Positions 34,744-47,400 of a stretch of 64,000 bases of DNA are shown piece after piece (the first letter of the stretch is position 1; every line of letters begins with the position of its first letter). The position numbers and the translations under genes are program-made. The notes beneath the pieces are model-generated. The model was not told the DNA's origin. It was given only the letters and a program-made list of their open reading frames with translations, and searched no databases. This stretch comes from Earliella scabrosa (Eukaryota > Basidiomycota > Agaricomycetes > Polyporales > Polyporaceae), in contig JABYQQ010000020.1 in the NCBI GenBank assembly GCA_022605405.1, positions 434,001 to 498,000 of the forward strand, read 5' to 3'.

Positions 34744-35898
34744 AGCGGGTAACAGGGAGCCAAAGTGGCGTACAGGACGGCTTTCAAGCGCGGATGGGGG
34801 GTGGATACGCAAAAACTAACGTGAGCGAGCTAGCCTGTTAGGACTCGGAGAGTGCTAGAGACTGAGTTGCAAGTGCCTGTTCGCGCTCAATTCGCGCTTC
34901 CCAAACACTGATGGCACGCGACGCGTGCGATAGCACGTGATCGCTCTCAACATGGGCCGCCAGCCCACTGCCGGCCCGCCACCGCTTCGCATGGCACCTT
35001 CCTTCCGACTCCTCTCTCTCTCTCTAGATCTGTGCCTCAGCTCAACCTTGAGAATATCGCATGACTTCAGCGAACAATGGTATGGCCTGCATAGCTACCA
35101 TGACTTGCTCGCCGTACTTTGAAGTGTCTGTCACTTCAGGAATCACTCAAACTAGTACCTTCGGCGGAATCCACGTTTCGCATCTGATCTGCCCACTTGC
35201 ATGCTGCATTCACAGCAGGTGCCAGGCTGCTATTATCGACCAGATAAGCACGTACCCGCGCAGATGCGCGGCGGGACCGTTCTAAACGTGCTACGTTCAG
35301 GTGAGTACCACACCGCTACGACTCTCATTAGAACTCCCCACAGACTCGGAACCTACCACCGTCCGACACGAGCTTGGGTCATGCGGCCCATCTACAAAGC
35401 TACCGTGTCGTTGGATTTGCGAGGCATGCCGTCTTTCAACGTGCCACAGCAATCCCGATCGAGTGCGTTCCCCGTATAGGGCACGAACCGTTCCTACGCA
35501 ATGCCGATTCGCAGTTATGTCAGGCTGGCCGCTGCGGGTTACCTTCGCGATCGTGAACGAACATCGAACTCAGAGCTGCGGCAATTTGGTCCAGCAGAAC
35601 GTGGAGGCGATATCAAAATACATTGGGCAGGACTTTCTGTAAGTTTACTCCTTGCCTAGCCGTGTTGTGGGCTGGTTCTCGTTTAAATATCACCCCTCGT
35701 CATTGATACCTTGGTGGGACAGTGCTTGACAAGCCAACATCGCCAGTTGGCACCGCTCGGGTGGGCTAGGGTGCAAGTGGATAGTATCAGCGACATCGCT
35801 TCAGGCGACCACGGTAAGCATTACTCTATTGCGATAGTCCTACGACTTACCTTCAATTATAGGTCAGGCTGTTGCAACTCGTTCAAGCCAGATCTCAT
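34744..35898. other. Intergenic, no supported gene
   Basis: The upstream flank of the Sos7-like gene followed by short frames without motifs. Confidence 0.4.
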
Positions 35899-36221
35899 AT
35901 GGATGATACCAGAGTCGTACTCCCGGAGACGTCACCGACAGCATCATCGACTACCTATACGATGACGTCCCGTCCCTCAAGATGTGTGCCGTTGTATGTA
36001 GTGCATGGCTCCCTATGTGCAGGGACTCGGAATGGCATGCACCTGACGCTGCATGCTGGATTTTTCTCGAGCGCGAATGTGGCTCGACGATGCGCAATGC
36101 CGCAATCTCAAAGAGGGAGTGGAATCGGCTTTCCAGGGCTCATGGAGCAAGGACGAGTTGTTTTCGTCGACACTGCTACGCCGTGGTGAAGTATGTCTTG
36201 CGTGATCTTGTCGTCACATAA
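35899..36221 (+). pseudogene. F-box fragment with a frameshift
   Basis: The frame from the ATG at 35899 reads MDDTRVVLPE. One base out of frame, starting at the same LP position, the sequence continues GDVTDSIIDYLYDDVPSLKM and CAVVCSAWLPMCR, a typical Agaricomycete F-box. It then runs ISKREWNRLSRAH to a stop at 36221. A single missing base at the LP/GD junction (about 35919) would explain the break. The rest of a normal F-box protein is absent. An alternative start or intron that restores the frame cannot be excluded. Confidence 0.5.
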
Positions 36222-36669
36222 CATTGGTTGACTCGACTGATTGATTTGGAGAGCTTTGAGGATAGGACCCATGGATCCGAAAACATGCCTGACATCCGTA
36301 GCGTCTTCGTACACCGAGTCTCGAACTACGAACATGGGAAGTGAAAGATGAGGAGGAACGCCAATCATGGACATGGACCTCCGATGTGTGACCGGATGAG
36401 TGTAAGTCGCGATGTAGCGATGGCTTGACGATGAGGCTGCCTTACATGTACTCCTGACCCGCGTAATGATCGTATCGCATGCTCTCAGAGCATCGTCGAG
36501 TAAGGATGAAGCGCTGGGAAGTGTGTTACTACTACGAGGTGACGCGCGCGGTACGACTTCAAGCTTCAAGCTTAAATCTCGACATGTTTAGTGTATTCCA
36601 ACACGAAGATCTCCTCGGCTGCCATCCCTCACATGAGGCTACCCCTGGTGCATAGCAGACCCATGTTCG
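36222..36669. other. Intergenic 3' region
   Basis: Downstream of the short-chain dehydrogenase gene. It contains a small direct repeat CTTCAAG-CTTCAAG near 36557. No gene is seen. Confidence 0.4.
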
Positions 36670-37749
36670 TTAGATATCTTCCCTCTTGTTGAGGACACGG
36701 CCCTCCATGCCGCCGTCCACCATGAGAACCTGCCCTGTAACGTGTCCAGATACGGTAGAAGACGAAAGAACGACGATCTGGGTGGCTATATCCTCCGGGG
36801 TGGCGATCTTGTTCAGCGATGTTCTAGGCTCAAGTAGATCACGATATGAGTAATTGGATGATACGCTGCCTAGAAGTACTCACGTTGCGAGGTACTGGTA
36901 GATGGCATCCTGGTTTTTCAAAGATTCCTTAACCATAGGAGTCTTGACCCAACCTGGCATCTCGATCAATGAGCCATGCCGATAATGAACAGAGCACCCG
37001 CTCACCAGGAGCAACAACGTTCACTCTTCCCTTCGGCGCGATCTTGACAATCTCGTTCTTCAAGCTGAGACACATACCATACATCATAGCTGGAAAGCGC
37101 GCACTCAGGAGCATCGTCAAGCCGTGGCAAACACGCGACTCACCGCTCTTTGCTGCAACGTAGTCCATATGCCCGTGTGCACCCCACTTGCCCCCGTTGC
37201 TCCCAACCAACACAATCGCCGCGGTGTCCCTCACAGCGTCACCCGCCTTCTCCAATGCCCTCATGTACTCTCGTACTACCAAGAAGCTGGACGTGAGGTT
37301 CGTCTTCATCGTAGTGTCCCATTGGTCGAGGCTCATTTGCGTCACCGGCACGTAGCGCTCCTCGAAGCGTGCATGGTTAACCACGACGACTTGGACAGGG
37401 CCGAACGGCTCCGCCGAGGCGGAGGCAAACAGGCTCTCAACGGCCGTCTCCTGCGACAGGTCGCCAGAGACGGCGCGGACGCGCAGTTCCCCATGTTCCT
37501 GCAGGAGAGGGTCGAGAGGCGCACGATTGGTGTTGTAATGGGCCGTCACCCGTGCACCTAGTTCTGGATGCACGACATCAGAGAGATTCCTCATGCGCGA
37601 GTGGTGGCAATAACTCAGAAACAGACGGGCGGTGGCGAGACCGATGCCTCCGCTCGCACCTAAGTGAACTCAGCACACGTGTGCAGGACGCAGGACACGC
37701 GGTGCTTACCAGTAACAAGTACATGTACGTTCTCTAGTCCAAAATCCAT
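36670..37749 (-). CDS. Short-chain dehydrogenase/reductase (SDR)
   Basis: Spliced product starts MDFGLENVHVLVTG, with an intron inside the glycine-rich cofactor loop that resumes ASGGIGLATARLFL (together TGASGGIG, the classical NAD(P)-binding TGxxxGIG). A further intron leads to LGARVTAHYN. Catalytic elements follow: VLVGSNGGKWGAHGHMDYVA with YVAAK as YxxxK, then, after an intron, MCLSLKNEIVKIAPKGRVN, VVAPGWVKTPMVKESL, LNKIATPEDIATQIVVLSSS, and VSGHVTGQVLMVDGGMEGR, ending NKREDI at 36670. This is the full classical SDR fold (FabG-like), about 280 residues, with four or five introns of about 50-60 nt. The substrate cannot be told from sequence. A decayed copy of its 5' end lies 250 bp upstream. 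Confidence 0.85.
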
Positions 37750-38002
37750 GGTGTTGCCTTCCTGGGGGAGAAGATGGGGGAACTTGCAGGTGCGTACGAG
37801 GGATCGGGGTGGGTTTAAGTAGATCACTTGATAGAACTCCGACCCTGACCTTTCAGCCGTCTCCGCCCCAACGAGCCAGGGCTGATAACGCACGAGGAGG
37901 ACCAAATACCTAATTGACCCAGTCACTCAAGCTCAGACTCCAGCCCAGCGACTCGTGATACGTATGGTACGTCAACGCCGAACGTCTGACGAAGCATGGG
38001 TC

Positions 38003-38190
38003 ATGGAAGAACCCTACAGCTCGGCATCACCGTCTGAGGAAATATCGAACAGCAGCAGGACAGCCCATGCTTCCGCTCACACCTAGGGAGGGTCAGCGCA
38101 TGTTCGGACCCCGTACGAAAGCTGACACTCACCACTGGAAAGCGCATGCACATTGTCCGCCAAACCTTAGGCCTTAGGATGGTGCTATCC
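38003..38190 (-). pseudogene. Decayed copy of the SDR 5' end
   Basis: The reverse strand here aligns with the start of the neighbouring SDR gene. A TTTGG...CATG...GTG block ends at a GTGAGT donor, followed by a ~50-nt intron-like stretch ending CCTAG. Then comes GTGTGAGCGGAAGCATGGG, which corresponds to GTGCGAGCGGAGGCATCGG of the intact gene (the glycine-rich loop). The intact gene's downstream part is missing, and the loop residues have drifted. It looks like a truncated tandem duplicate. Confidence 0.5.
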
Positions 38191-38487
38191 CACATGGAAC
38201 TTGATGGCCCGTGAATCCTGTGGAAGGTATGACGTCACGAAAGGCAGCCGCTTCAAGACCAGCTTTGAGAGGAAGTAAGTAAATCCAGAAGTAATGGTAT
38301 CAAACAAACAGATATGATGCGCTACATACAACGAGACAACCGGCATTCTACATTCTACATATCACATCCGTCCACGGCCGGCCGGCGACAGGAGAGCATA
38401 CACCACCAAACACCATAGGAGGTCGAATCGAGCACGCAAGAGCGGTAGCAGTAACAGGGATGATCACGAACACAGGGACGGCTGCCG

Positions 38488-41400
38488 CTACGTCGCGCCC
38501 TCATACGATAGCTCCGAGAAGAAGAAATCGCTGTTCGACGGCGGCGGGCCTGCCACGAGTCCGCTCGGGATCTCGACCTTCTCTCCCGACAGATCTATCG
38601 CAAACAACCAACACATCAGCGTGAGGAGCGGAGGTGAGTAAAAGGAAGTAGGTACCTAGCAGCTTGATCTTGAGCCCGATCTCCGTCAGCGCCTGGACGA
38701 AGAGCTCCGTCTCCTGCGACGCGACGTGTCCGCCGTCGCGCCTGAGCATATTCAGCCCGTCCGTCCAGTCCGCCCACCGCGCCTGATCGGGCGCGATCTG
38801 GTCCGCGAGCGAGCCACCGCTCGTGCTGAGCAGGGAGAACGACAGGCTCGACGCGAGCAGCGGCGAGCTCGAGCCGAGCGGGAGGTCGGTCTGGTCCGAA
38901 CGGATGTGGGGGAACGGCGCGCACGTCCCCGTCGCGACCTCGCTGATCATCGCGATCTCGATGCGCTCGGGGAGGTCTTCCAGACCCTTTCGCACTGGGA
39001 ACTTGACCGCGCTGTCGACGTAGTGGAGGTACTTGAAACCGGCGTCCTGAAACCACATCGTGAATGATGGTGCCCATGGACAAAGTTGACGCGGACCTAT
39101 GTGGTAGAGACGTCGGCGTCGTCAGTGGAAGCCAGCCGGATCGGGCAAGGCGCACGCACGTGGCCGCGTCGTGGCGCGGATCGGACATGGACATCTCGGA
39201 CTCGGCGCTCGCAGCTTCGACTTAAGCTCTTTCTCCCTTTCGCTTCGGACCTGCCTTCTTCTTGTCACCCCTCTCGCTTTCGCCGTCTTCTCCCTGCTCC
39301 ACTCCTCGGTTTCCCGTATGTTCCATCCCCAGACCAACGCCCGACCCGCAGCCAGCACAGACTCGAGGACGGTAGGCAAGCAGACGACGTCGAGGTACCC
39401 GCCCGCGGCTGCAGGGGGCCAGCACGCGCACGTAAGTAGGCGGGGTCTCGTTCGGAAGTCGCGCCGAGTCATTCCCTCGAGCCCTGGCTGGTGAACGGCG
39501 GCGTACGCGATGGGTTTCCCTCAGCTTTGATCACACGTCATGTTCCGCAGTTTACACCGTCACAGATGTACGATAGTGAAGGAGGAGCCCCGGCTGAGAG
39601 AACGGCCAGAGGGGGCTCGTAGCGTACAAGTACCGGCAGGCAACGGCCTGGAATGCATCTTTCCCCTCGCTCGCATTTCCCCCGTCTGATTCCGTCTCGT
39701 CGCCGCCGCCCGTCGTCCGCCGTTCGCCGCTCGCCGCTCGCCTCGACCGTCGTGGTCGCCTATCGCCGTCGCTTAGCTACACGTCCTCGCTACCTCCGTT
39801 CAGCTCCCACGACCGCCACGTACAACTCCAGCTCGACCGCGACGACCCACCTGAACCCATCCACCCTCCAACTACTACTTCCACAAGTGGTGACCACCGC
39901 AGGGGGGTGTAAAGGGTTTTCCGTCGCCCTCTGTCGAGCCAACGCCGGAATTGTATGACCAGAACGCGGTCGACAACACGGGAAGAACAAAGGACGACAA
40001 GGTCCGTCTCCTCCAAGCTTGTCAGAACTCACGTTGTACCTGCAGGTCGCACGCACCAAACAACGGCACGTCTTGGACGCGGCTCCACCCGACCACAGGC
40101 CTCAACGTCACGTCCTTCGACCCGGCCACAGGCTGCTCAAATCGCTCGCCCGGCCGTGAAACATACGCGAGCCCTAGCTGAGTTCTCTTCTTCACGCCCC
40201 ATCGATTCCCCAGTCTCCGTTTCAATCGAACCCGAGCTCTCCTCAGACGACCTCTCGTCGCTGTCAGAACTCCCGTCCACTGTCCCGTCCTTGTCGCAGA
40301 CTCCAGAGAGGTCTTCGTCACCAGTTACTACTGCTGTCGTCCCTACCCATACCCCGTTCTCACCCATGCCCCCGAACGTGACGGCGCACCTTCCGCCTGT
40401 CGGTGATAAGAAGGCTCTGACGTTTAACGGGCACAACGTCGATGATTTCATAGTGCGCCTCGAGGAGCTTGCCCACTCGCTTGGTGTGCCTGACGCGGAG
40501 CTCCCCAAGGCAGTTCTGAAATATGCGTCGAAGTCGGTCCGACAGACGCTTATAGCAGAGCAGAGCTTCAGCGGTATTGACTGGTCGCTAGCCAAGCAGC
40601 GCCTGAAGCTCCTATACGAGACTATGAACGATGCGTATGAGACGAGCCCTAAAAGGCTACGCAGTTACGTCGATAATGCGAGACAGTCGAAATACGTGAA
40701 ATCCCGGGCGCGCCTTACCAAGTACCATCTTGGTTTCTTACAGCGTGCTGGTGGGATGGTCAGCGAGAACGTCATGGGCAGCACTGAGCATAATCATCTC
40801 TTCTATTCTGGTCTTCCCCACTCGTTGCGCAACGCGATTCGCACAGAGCTATCCCTGGCTGTGATGAAGCGTACCACGAAGCAGATGAGCTCCAAATATC
40901 CCCCTACTGTTGACGAGACGATGGAGGCAGCCCGAGCCTACTATGCGGCAGATGAATTGAACGACGCGGCTGCGACTGACATCTCGTCAACCTCCTCAGA
41001 TTCATCCAGCTCCTCCTCACACGACGATTCCTCCTCCTCCGACTCGTCCAGCGACAGTTCCGGACCCGACAAGCGTACGAAGGGCAAGAACAGGAAGAAG
41101 CCGAAGACGAAAAAGCCGCGTAAACGAACGAAATCGGCTTCTGACAGCGAGCTTCAGCTCCGCGGCCAGATTAACGCGCTCGCTCAACAGGTCAAGACCC
41201 TAGCTCTGGCGATCCACCAGGACAGAACAGTCGCCCCGACCACCGCCCCGTCCACTACACCAGTCCAACAGCACGTCCCGACGGCGCCGTACAACGCGTA
41301 CCCGGGCGTGGGCGGCCAACTGCCGCCGACTCAGTACTCCGGGCGTAAATGTTGGATGTGCGGCAAATACGAGGGTGCCGGCTTGGCGCACCCGATCAAC

Positions 41401-44400
41401 ATGAAGAACTGCCCCGAGACACAACGACTGCTTCGCGAGGGACGCATCGCCCACCACCCGCTCACTGGTCGCATCGTTCATAAGGACCTCTCGGAGCTCC
41501 CAACTCAGACGCCCTACGGCATAGCAACGTACCTCGACGGGCTCGTACAGAACCCGGGCCGCGACCAGCCCCCACACCTGTCGTCCCATCAGGCGGTCAC
41601 ACATTCCATCGGCCTGCTGCGGAATGGCGTTCCGGTGGTATCTTACCAGCCCGAGGACCGCGATGCTCACGACGTCTTTTCTTACCCAGCTCTGACACGC
41701 GCGCAAGCGAAGCAAAAGGACACGACAGAAGCCGAGCCCTCCAAGGCCTCGACGGCGCCCACGCTGCCCGCGACCACGACCTCAAACGACAAAGCCCAGT
41801 CTGTGGAAGATTCAGCCGGGACGAACTGGCAGCCTCCGAAGATCAACACGGAGGAGGGCTGGAAGGCGGCTCAGCGATCGCACCAGTCGGGCTCGCACCC
41901 GAAGTTCGGTACGAAACCCTCAGTCCGTTTCACCTCCGATGTGCAGGACAGCATCTCGGTGGATAGCGTTCAGGAGACCTTGCTGTCCACGCGGGTGGAA
42001 CTGTCCCTCCGCGAGATCTTGGCTGTCGCGCCGACGCTTCAAAAGCGCCTCGGCGCGCTGGTCAAAGTCCGCCGCGAGCACGACAGCTCAGCCCGCACCA
42101 CAGCAGAAGCTGCCGCAGTTGTGAACGAACCTACCCCCTCCTTCGAGGCGACGCTCTCATTCGAGCAGGGGAGCGAGCTACTTGACGACCTCATGGAGCG
42201 GTACGCCGCTTCAGTGGCGCTTGGTCAGCCGAGGCAATATGCCATGGTTTCCGGCCTCTGCGAAGGCGTCTTTGGGGACCAGGCGGTGACGTTCCTCGTC
42301 GACACGGGGTCAGAGCTGAACCTCATTAACCAGGAAGTCTGGAAGCGCACCACCGTCGATATTGACAGAGACGGCGCCCGCTGGACCTTACGAGGTCTCG
42401 GGGGCACGGCAGTTCCACTCCTCGGTTGCTGTAAGGAGGCACCGATACAGATCGGCGGAAGGAACTTCGACCACCACTTCTTTGTGAGCACCGCACCGCG
42501 CACCGTCTACGACGGTATTCTCGGGCAGCCGTGGCTGTCGTACTTCGCTGCGGAAATAGGGTACCAGGTGTCTGGTGAGGTTCTGCTGAAGGCATACCCT
42601 GGCCGCTCGCGGGAGGGCCCTTCTGTGACAGTGAAAGTCTGCGCGGAGAATCACCCCCGCAATGCAGACAAGCTCGTGCTCACGGCACAAGTTGGGGACG
42701 CGTCTCAGGATTTTTGACGGCAGGCGCATCGTCGAGTGCCGCCGCGCCTGCCTTTCCCTGTATTGGCCGCACTCTAAATGTCCTCATCGGCGCGACACCC
42801 GCGGATGAGGACGAACAGTTCTACGCCCGAACGCTTGACCCGCCTCCTGTCTACGATCATCTTGTCCGTTTTGCCGAGTACGCTGCACCCACCATCTCCC
42901 CTCTATACTCCTCTACGTGGCTGAACCGCGCTCTCTCGCGCGACGTGTTGGACCGTGACGCTTTCCCTGCGCGTCGATACAAACCTGTCGCGCGGAAAGT
43001 TCGGCCGGTTCCAACCAATATGCCCGACCTTTCCGCGCAACAGCTAAAACCAGTACCCTTGCCCGTTCCAGAACCTCTTCCGTTCCATCCGCCGCCGCGC
43101 GCGGAGTTGCCGTTCACTGAGCGCATGACACCTGAACGCCTCGATATCATCATGTCGACGATCCCCGAGGGTTTCCTGTCCGAGCAGGAGCTCGATCTGA
43201 TCGCTTTCATTATACTTCAGCGTCAGGGAGCGATCGCGTTTACGGACAATGAGCGTGGCACCTTTAACCGTCTGATCTTCCCAGACCACCTCATCCCCGT
43301 GATTGAGCATATCCCGTGGGCTGAAGACCCAATCATCGTGCCGAAGGCCGCTGCCCCATCAGTGGACCGCCTATTGCGCACACATATAGCATCCGGCAAG
43401 TACGAGGTGTCGTGCTCCGCGTATCGTTCCCGCGTGTTTGCTGTGCTGAAAAAGAACGGTGACTATCGAGTAGTCCATGACCTACAGCCGCTGAATGCAG
43501 TGACGATTCGAGACGCGGCCTTGCCTCCCCGCCCAGACGATTTTGCAGAGAGCTTCGTCGGCCGCGTCATCTATGGCGTGGCCGACCTGTTCTCTGGCTA
43601 CGATGCGCGCACCTTACATGCACAGTCACGCGACCTCACGTCGTTTCAGTGCATGGACTTCTCAGGCCGATGCGCGGTGCTCCCGCAAGGTGCCACAAAT
43701 GCCGTCAGCGACTTTGTGCGCTGCACGAAGCACCTGTTCGCTTCGATGATACCGGATAAGGCCGACGTCTTCCTGGACGACTGCGGGTTCAAGGGCGGGT
43801 TTGACGATTACGACAACGCCCCGCTGCCGGAGAACCCGAACATCCGCCTCTTCGTTTATGAGTATGCTACGACGCTTGACATGGGCCTTGCGCTCTGCGA
43901 AGTGGGCGGGGTCACAGTGTCGGGCACGAAGTTCTGTCCGGCGACATTTCGCTGCGGGCTGGTAGGCTCCGAAGTGGACAAACACGGCTGGTGGCTCGCT
44001 CATGGCATCGCGACCAAAGTCCTCAATTTCCCGTATCCCACTAATCAGACGGAAGTTCGAGCGTTTTTAGGGTTAGCCGGGGTCGGCAGGAAGTGGATCC
44101 GAGGCTTCTCCCTCATCGCGAAGCCGCTCACCGCGCTATGCAGGATGACAGGACTTCCCTTCGAGCTTTCGGACGACGCAAAGGCAGCCATCGACGAGCT
44201 CAAGGCCCGAATCACCTCCGCCCCAGTCCTCCGGGCCCTCAATTACATTGCGGCGTTGAAGATCCGGCCCCCAATCGGGCAGCCAGGCGACGGCCTGGTG
44301 GTTCTCTCCGTCGACTCCTCGATGTATGGGTCGGGCTGGATCCTCTCGCAGTACTACGGATCGGATCGCCACCCCACTCGCTTCGGGTCCTGTACCTTCT

Positions 44401-47400
44401 CCGCGACGGAATCTCGTTACTCGCAGCCAAAGGCGGAACTCTACGGCGTCTTCCGCGCCTTCAAAGATTTGCGCCACCGCATTTGGGGTATTCATATTCT
44501 CTTGGAGGTTGACGCTAAATTTCTGGAACAGATGATCCGCGAACCCGACCTGCCAAATGCTCCAATGACACGCTGGGTGGCGTACCTCCAGCTTTTCGAC
44601 TTCACGCTGCGTCACATCCCAGCGGAGAAGGGGCAGGCCCAGGACGCTCTGTCCCGTCGTCGGCCGTCGTCGGCTGACAGTGACGAGTCTGACGGCGAAG
44701 CACACCTGGAGGAGTTCTTTGGCCGCGCAGGCTCATATAGCGCGCAGATGCAGTCCGCTCGCCGCGCCCTCGCCCTCGCTGCCTTCCGCTACGACCGCGC
44801 CATGGTTGCTGCACGCTCTCCCTTCCTCGATCACCCGCCGGATGCGACGTCGCTCAGGCCGGGCACCCACGCCGTCACCCACCTGGGTGTCTTCGAGGTC
44901 ATGAACGAACCGTGGTCGACGCGGCGCCCCAGCCCCTCGATGCTCATCTCTCAGGCTACTTCGCCGTTCTACAACGATTTCCACCAACGCAAGATCAGCA
45001 TTGAAATGGAGGACGCTTTCCTGCTGGGCGACGAGATCGTCACCCTTCCGTTTGTACAACACGCCGCACAGGGCCTGATTCCATCTATCCCTCTCGCTGA
45101 TGCGAAGCCTGCTTGGCCTCGCGAGGTTTCGTACTTCCCTCCTGATCACGCGCTTGGCCGCTCACAACCTGATGTGCTGAATTCCTTCTTCACCTTTGCA
45201 GCTCAGCCAGCGCAAGCAGCCGCACCCGGCTCGCATGAACACGGACGACCAGCCTCGGAGCCGCGGTGGTCCACGATCGTCAATTTCCTCCGCAGCGGGG
45301 CCCTACCAGACGACATCCGAGGAGACCAAGCCGCCGTAAGGCACCTCAAACGCCAGGCTGAGCGGTTCTTCTTGTTCAACGACCGCCTGTGGCGAAGCCG
45401 CAAGGACAACGTACCCCAGCTGGTCGTCATCGACGCCCACCGCCGCAGTCTTCTCATGACCGATGCTCACATCACAGCCGGGCACCGTGGGCGGGACGCG
45501 ACGTACACTATCCTCCGCGACCGCGTCTGGTGGCCGACCATGTATCAAGACGTCCAGTGGTTCGTCACTTCGTGTGACACGTGCCAACGGCACTCGCGGT
45601 ATCGTACCACCCCGCCTCTCAATCCGATCATCTCGCCTTGTGTTCTCCGCCGTTTTCATGTCGATACTATACACATGCCGTCGGCTAGTAAGGACAGCAA
45701 GTCCTATCTTCTCCACGCGTCGTGCGCTACGTCCAAATGGGCGGAGGCTCGACACGCGAAGAAGAACACGGCTGCGGTGTGGGCGCGCTTCCTGTGGGAG
45801 GACGTCATCTGCCGGTTTGGATGTATCCCGATTCTGGTATGCGACGGCGGTCCTGAGTTCAAAGGCGCTGCGCACGAGTTGCTCATCCGGTACAACATCG
45901 CCGTCATTGTTACATCCCCGTATAACCCGCAGGCGAATGGTATTGCGGAACGCGATGGGCAGACGCTGTCGCGAGTCCTCGCGCGGCTCAGCGATGGGAA
46001 CCCTGCGCGTTGGCCCTCGTACCTCCACGCAGCCCTCTGGGCCGTGCGCACGACAGTCTCTCGAGTCACCGGCTACACCCCTTATTACCTCGTCTATGGC
46101 CAGCAGGCGCTGTTTCCCTTTGACCTCGCTGACCGAACTTGGTACACACTAGATTGGCACACCGTGAGGACGACGGACGACCTGCTCGTGATGCGCATCA
46201 AGCAACTAGCGCGACGAGACGAGCAAATTGGCATCGCGATGGAGAATGTTGAAGCAGCCCGGCAACGGGCGATTGACGACTACAACCACAAAAACGCGCA
46301 TCGCCTCCGACAGGAAGAGTTCGGCCCAGGAACCTGGGTCCTCATCCATGAGACCTGGCTCGACGCGCAACACGGGCATAAAGGAGCCCGGCGATGGGCT
46401 GGTCCATACATCGTCCTGTGCCGACACGACAACAACTCTTACGCCCTCAGCGAGCTGGACGGCTCCATCATGCGCGCGTCCGTGCCGGCGAACCGCGTCA
46501 AGCTCTTCTACTACCGCCCGGATTCCCAATATCCTCTCATCCAGCCCGCAGCTAACGCGTTCACTCTTGCAGATCGTCTCACCATGAACGGCAGTGTCCC
46601 GATCGACAATCAGCGGACGTGCAACATGATGCATCAACACAACTTCCTCTGTCAGTCCGGTGCCCATGTGCCACTCAACGACTTCGTCGACGACGACATA
46701 CTGCTCGACATGCTGTACTGGACGAAGCCCGAGGCAGCCCCAGGACTAGAACGCTGGCCCACACGAGCCGCTCTCATCGCAACTTGCCGGTCAAACCTCG
46801 ACGAGCTGCTTGCGCTCCAAGGGCACCTGCAACCTGACGGTGTTGAGCGGTTCCACTTCTAGCTGTTCCCATCTTGTGCACGATCGCTTACATCTCCATC
46901 ATTCTTGCAGTCTCAGTAGATCTCGAGGGCGAGATCAAAAGCGTCCCCCACCTGTGGTAGAGACGTCGGCGTCGTCAGTGGAAGCCAGCCGGATCGGGCA
47001 AGGCGCACGCACGTGGCCGCGTCGTGGCGCGGATCGGACATGGACATCTCGGACTCGGCGCTCGCAGCTTCGACTTAAGCTCTTTCTCCCTTTCGCTTCG
47101 GACCTGCCTTCTTCTTGTCACCCCTCTCGCTTTCGCCGTCTTCTCCCTGCTCCACTCCTCGGTTTCCCGTATGTTCCATCCCCAGACCAACGCCCGACCC
47201 GCAGCCAGCACAGACTCGAGGACGGTAGGCAAGCAGACGACGTCGAGGTACCCGCCCGCGGCTGCAGGGGGCCAGCACGCGCACGTAAGTAGGCGGGGTC
47301 TCGTTCGGAAGTCGCGCCGAGTCATTCCCTCGAGCCCTGGCTGGTGAACGGCGGCGTACGCGATGGGTTTCCCTCAGCTTTGATCACACGTCATGTTCCG

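Noticed and set aside
39122..39494. Open frames inside the LTRs (repeated at 46975-47347)
   Set aside because: They occur twice only because the LTR is duplicated; GC-rich LTR DNA readily gives such frames.
42714..42716. TTG as a true start codon for pol
   Set aside because: The slippery heptamer, abutting stop and downstream stem make -1 frameshifting from gag the better explanation.
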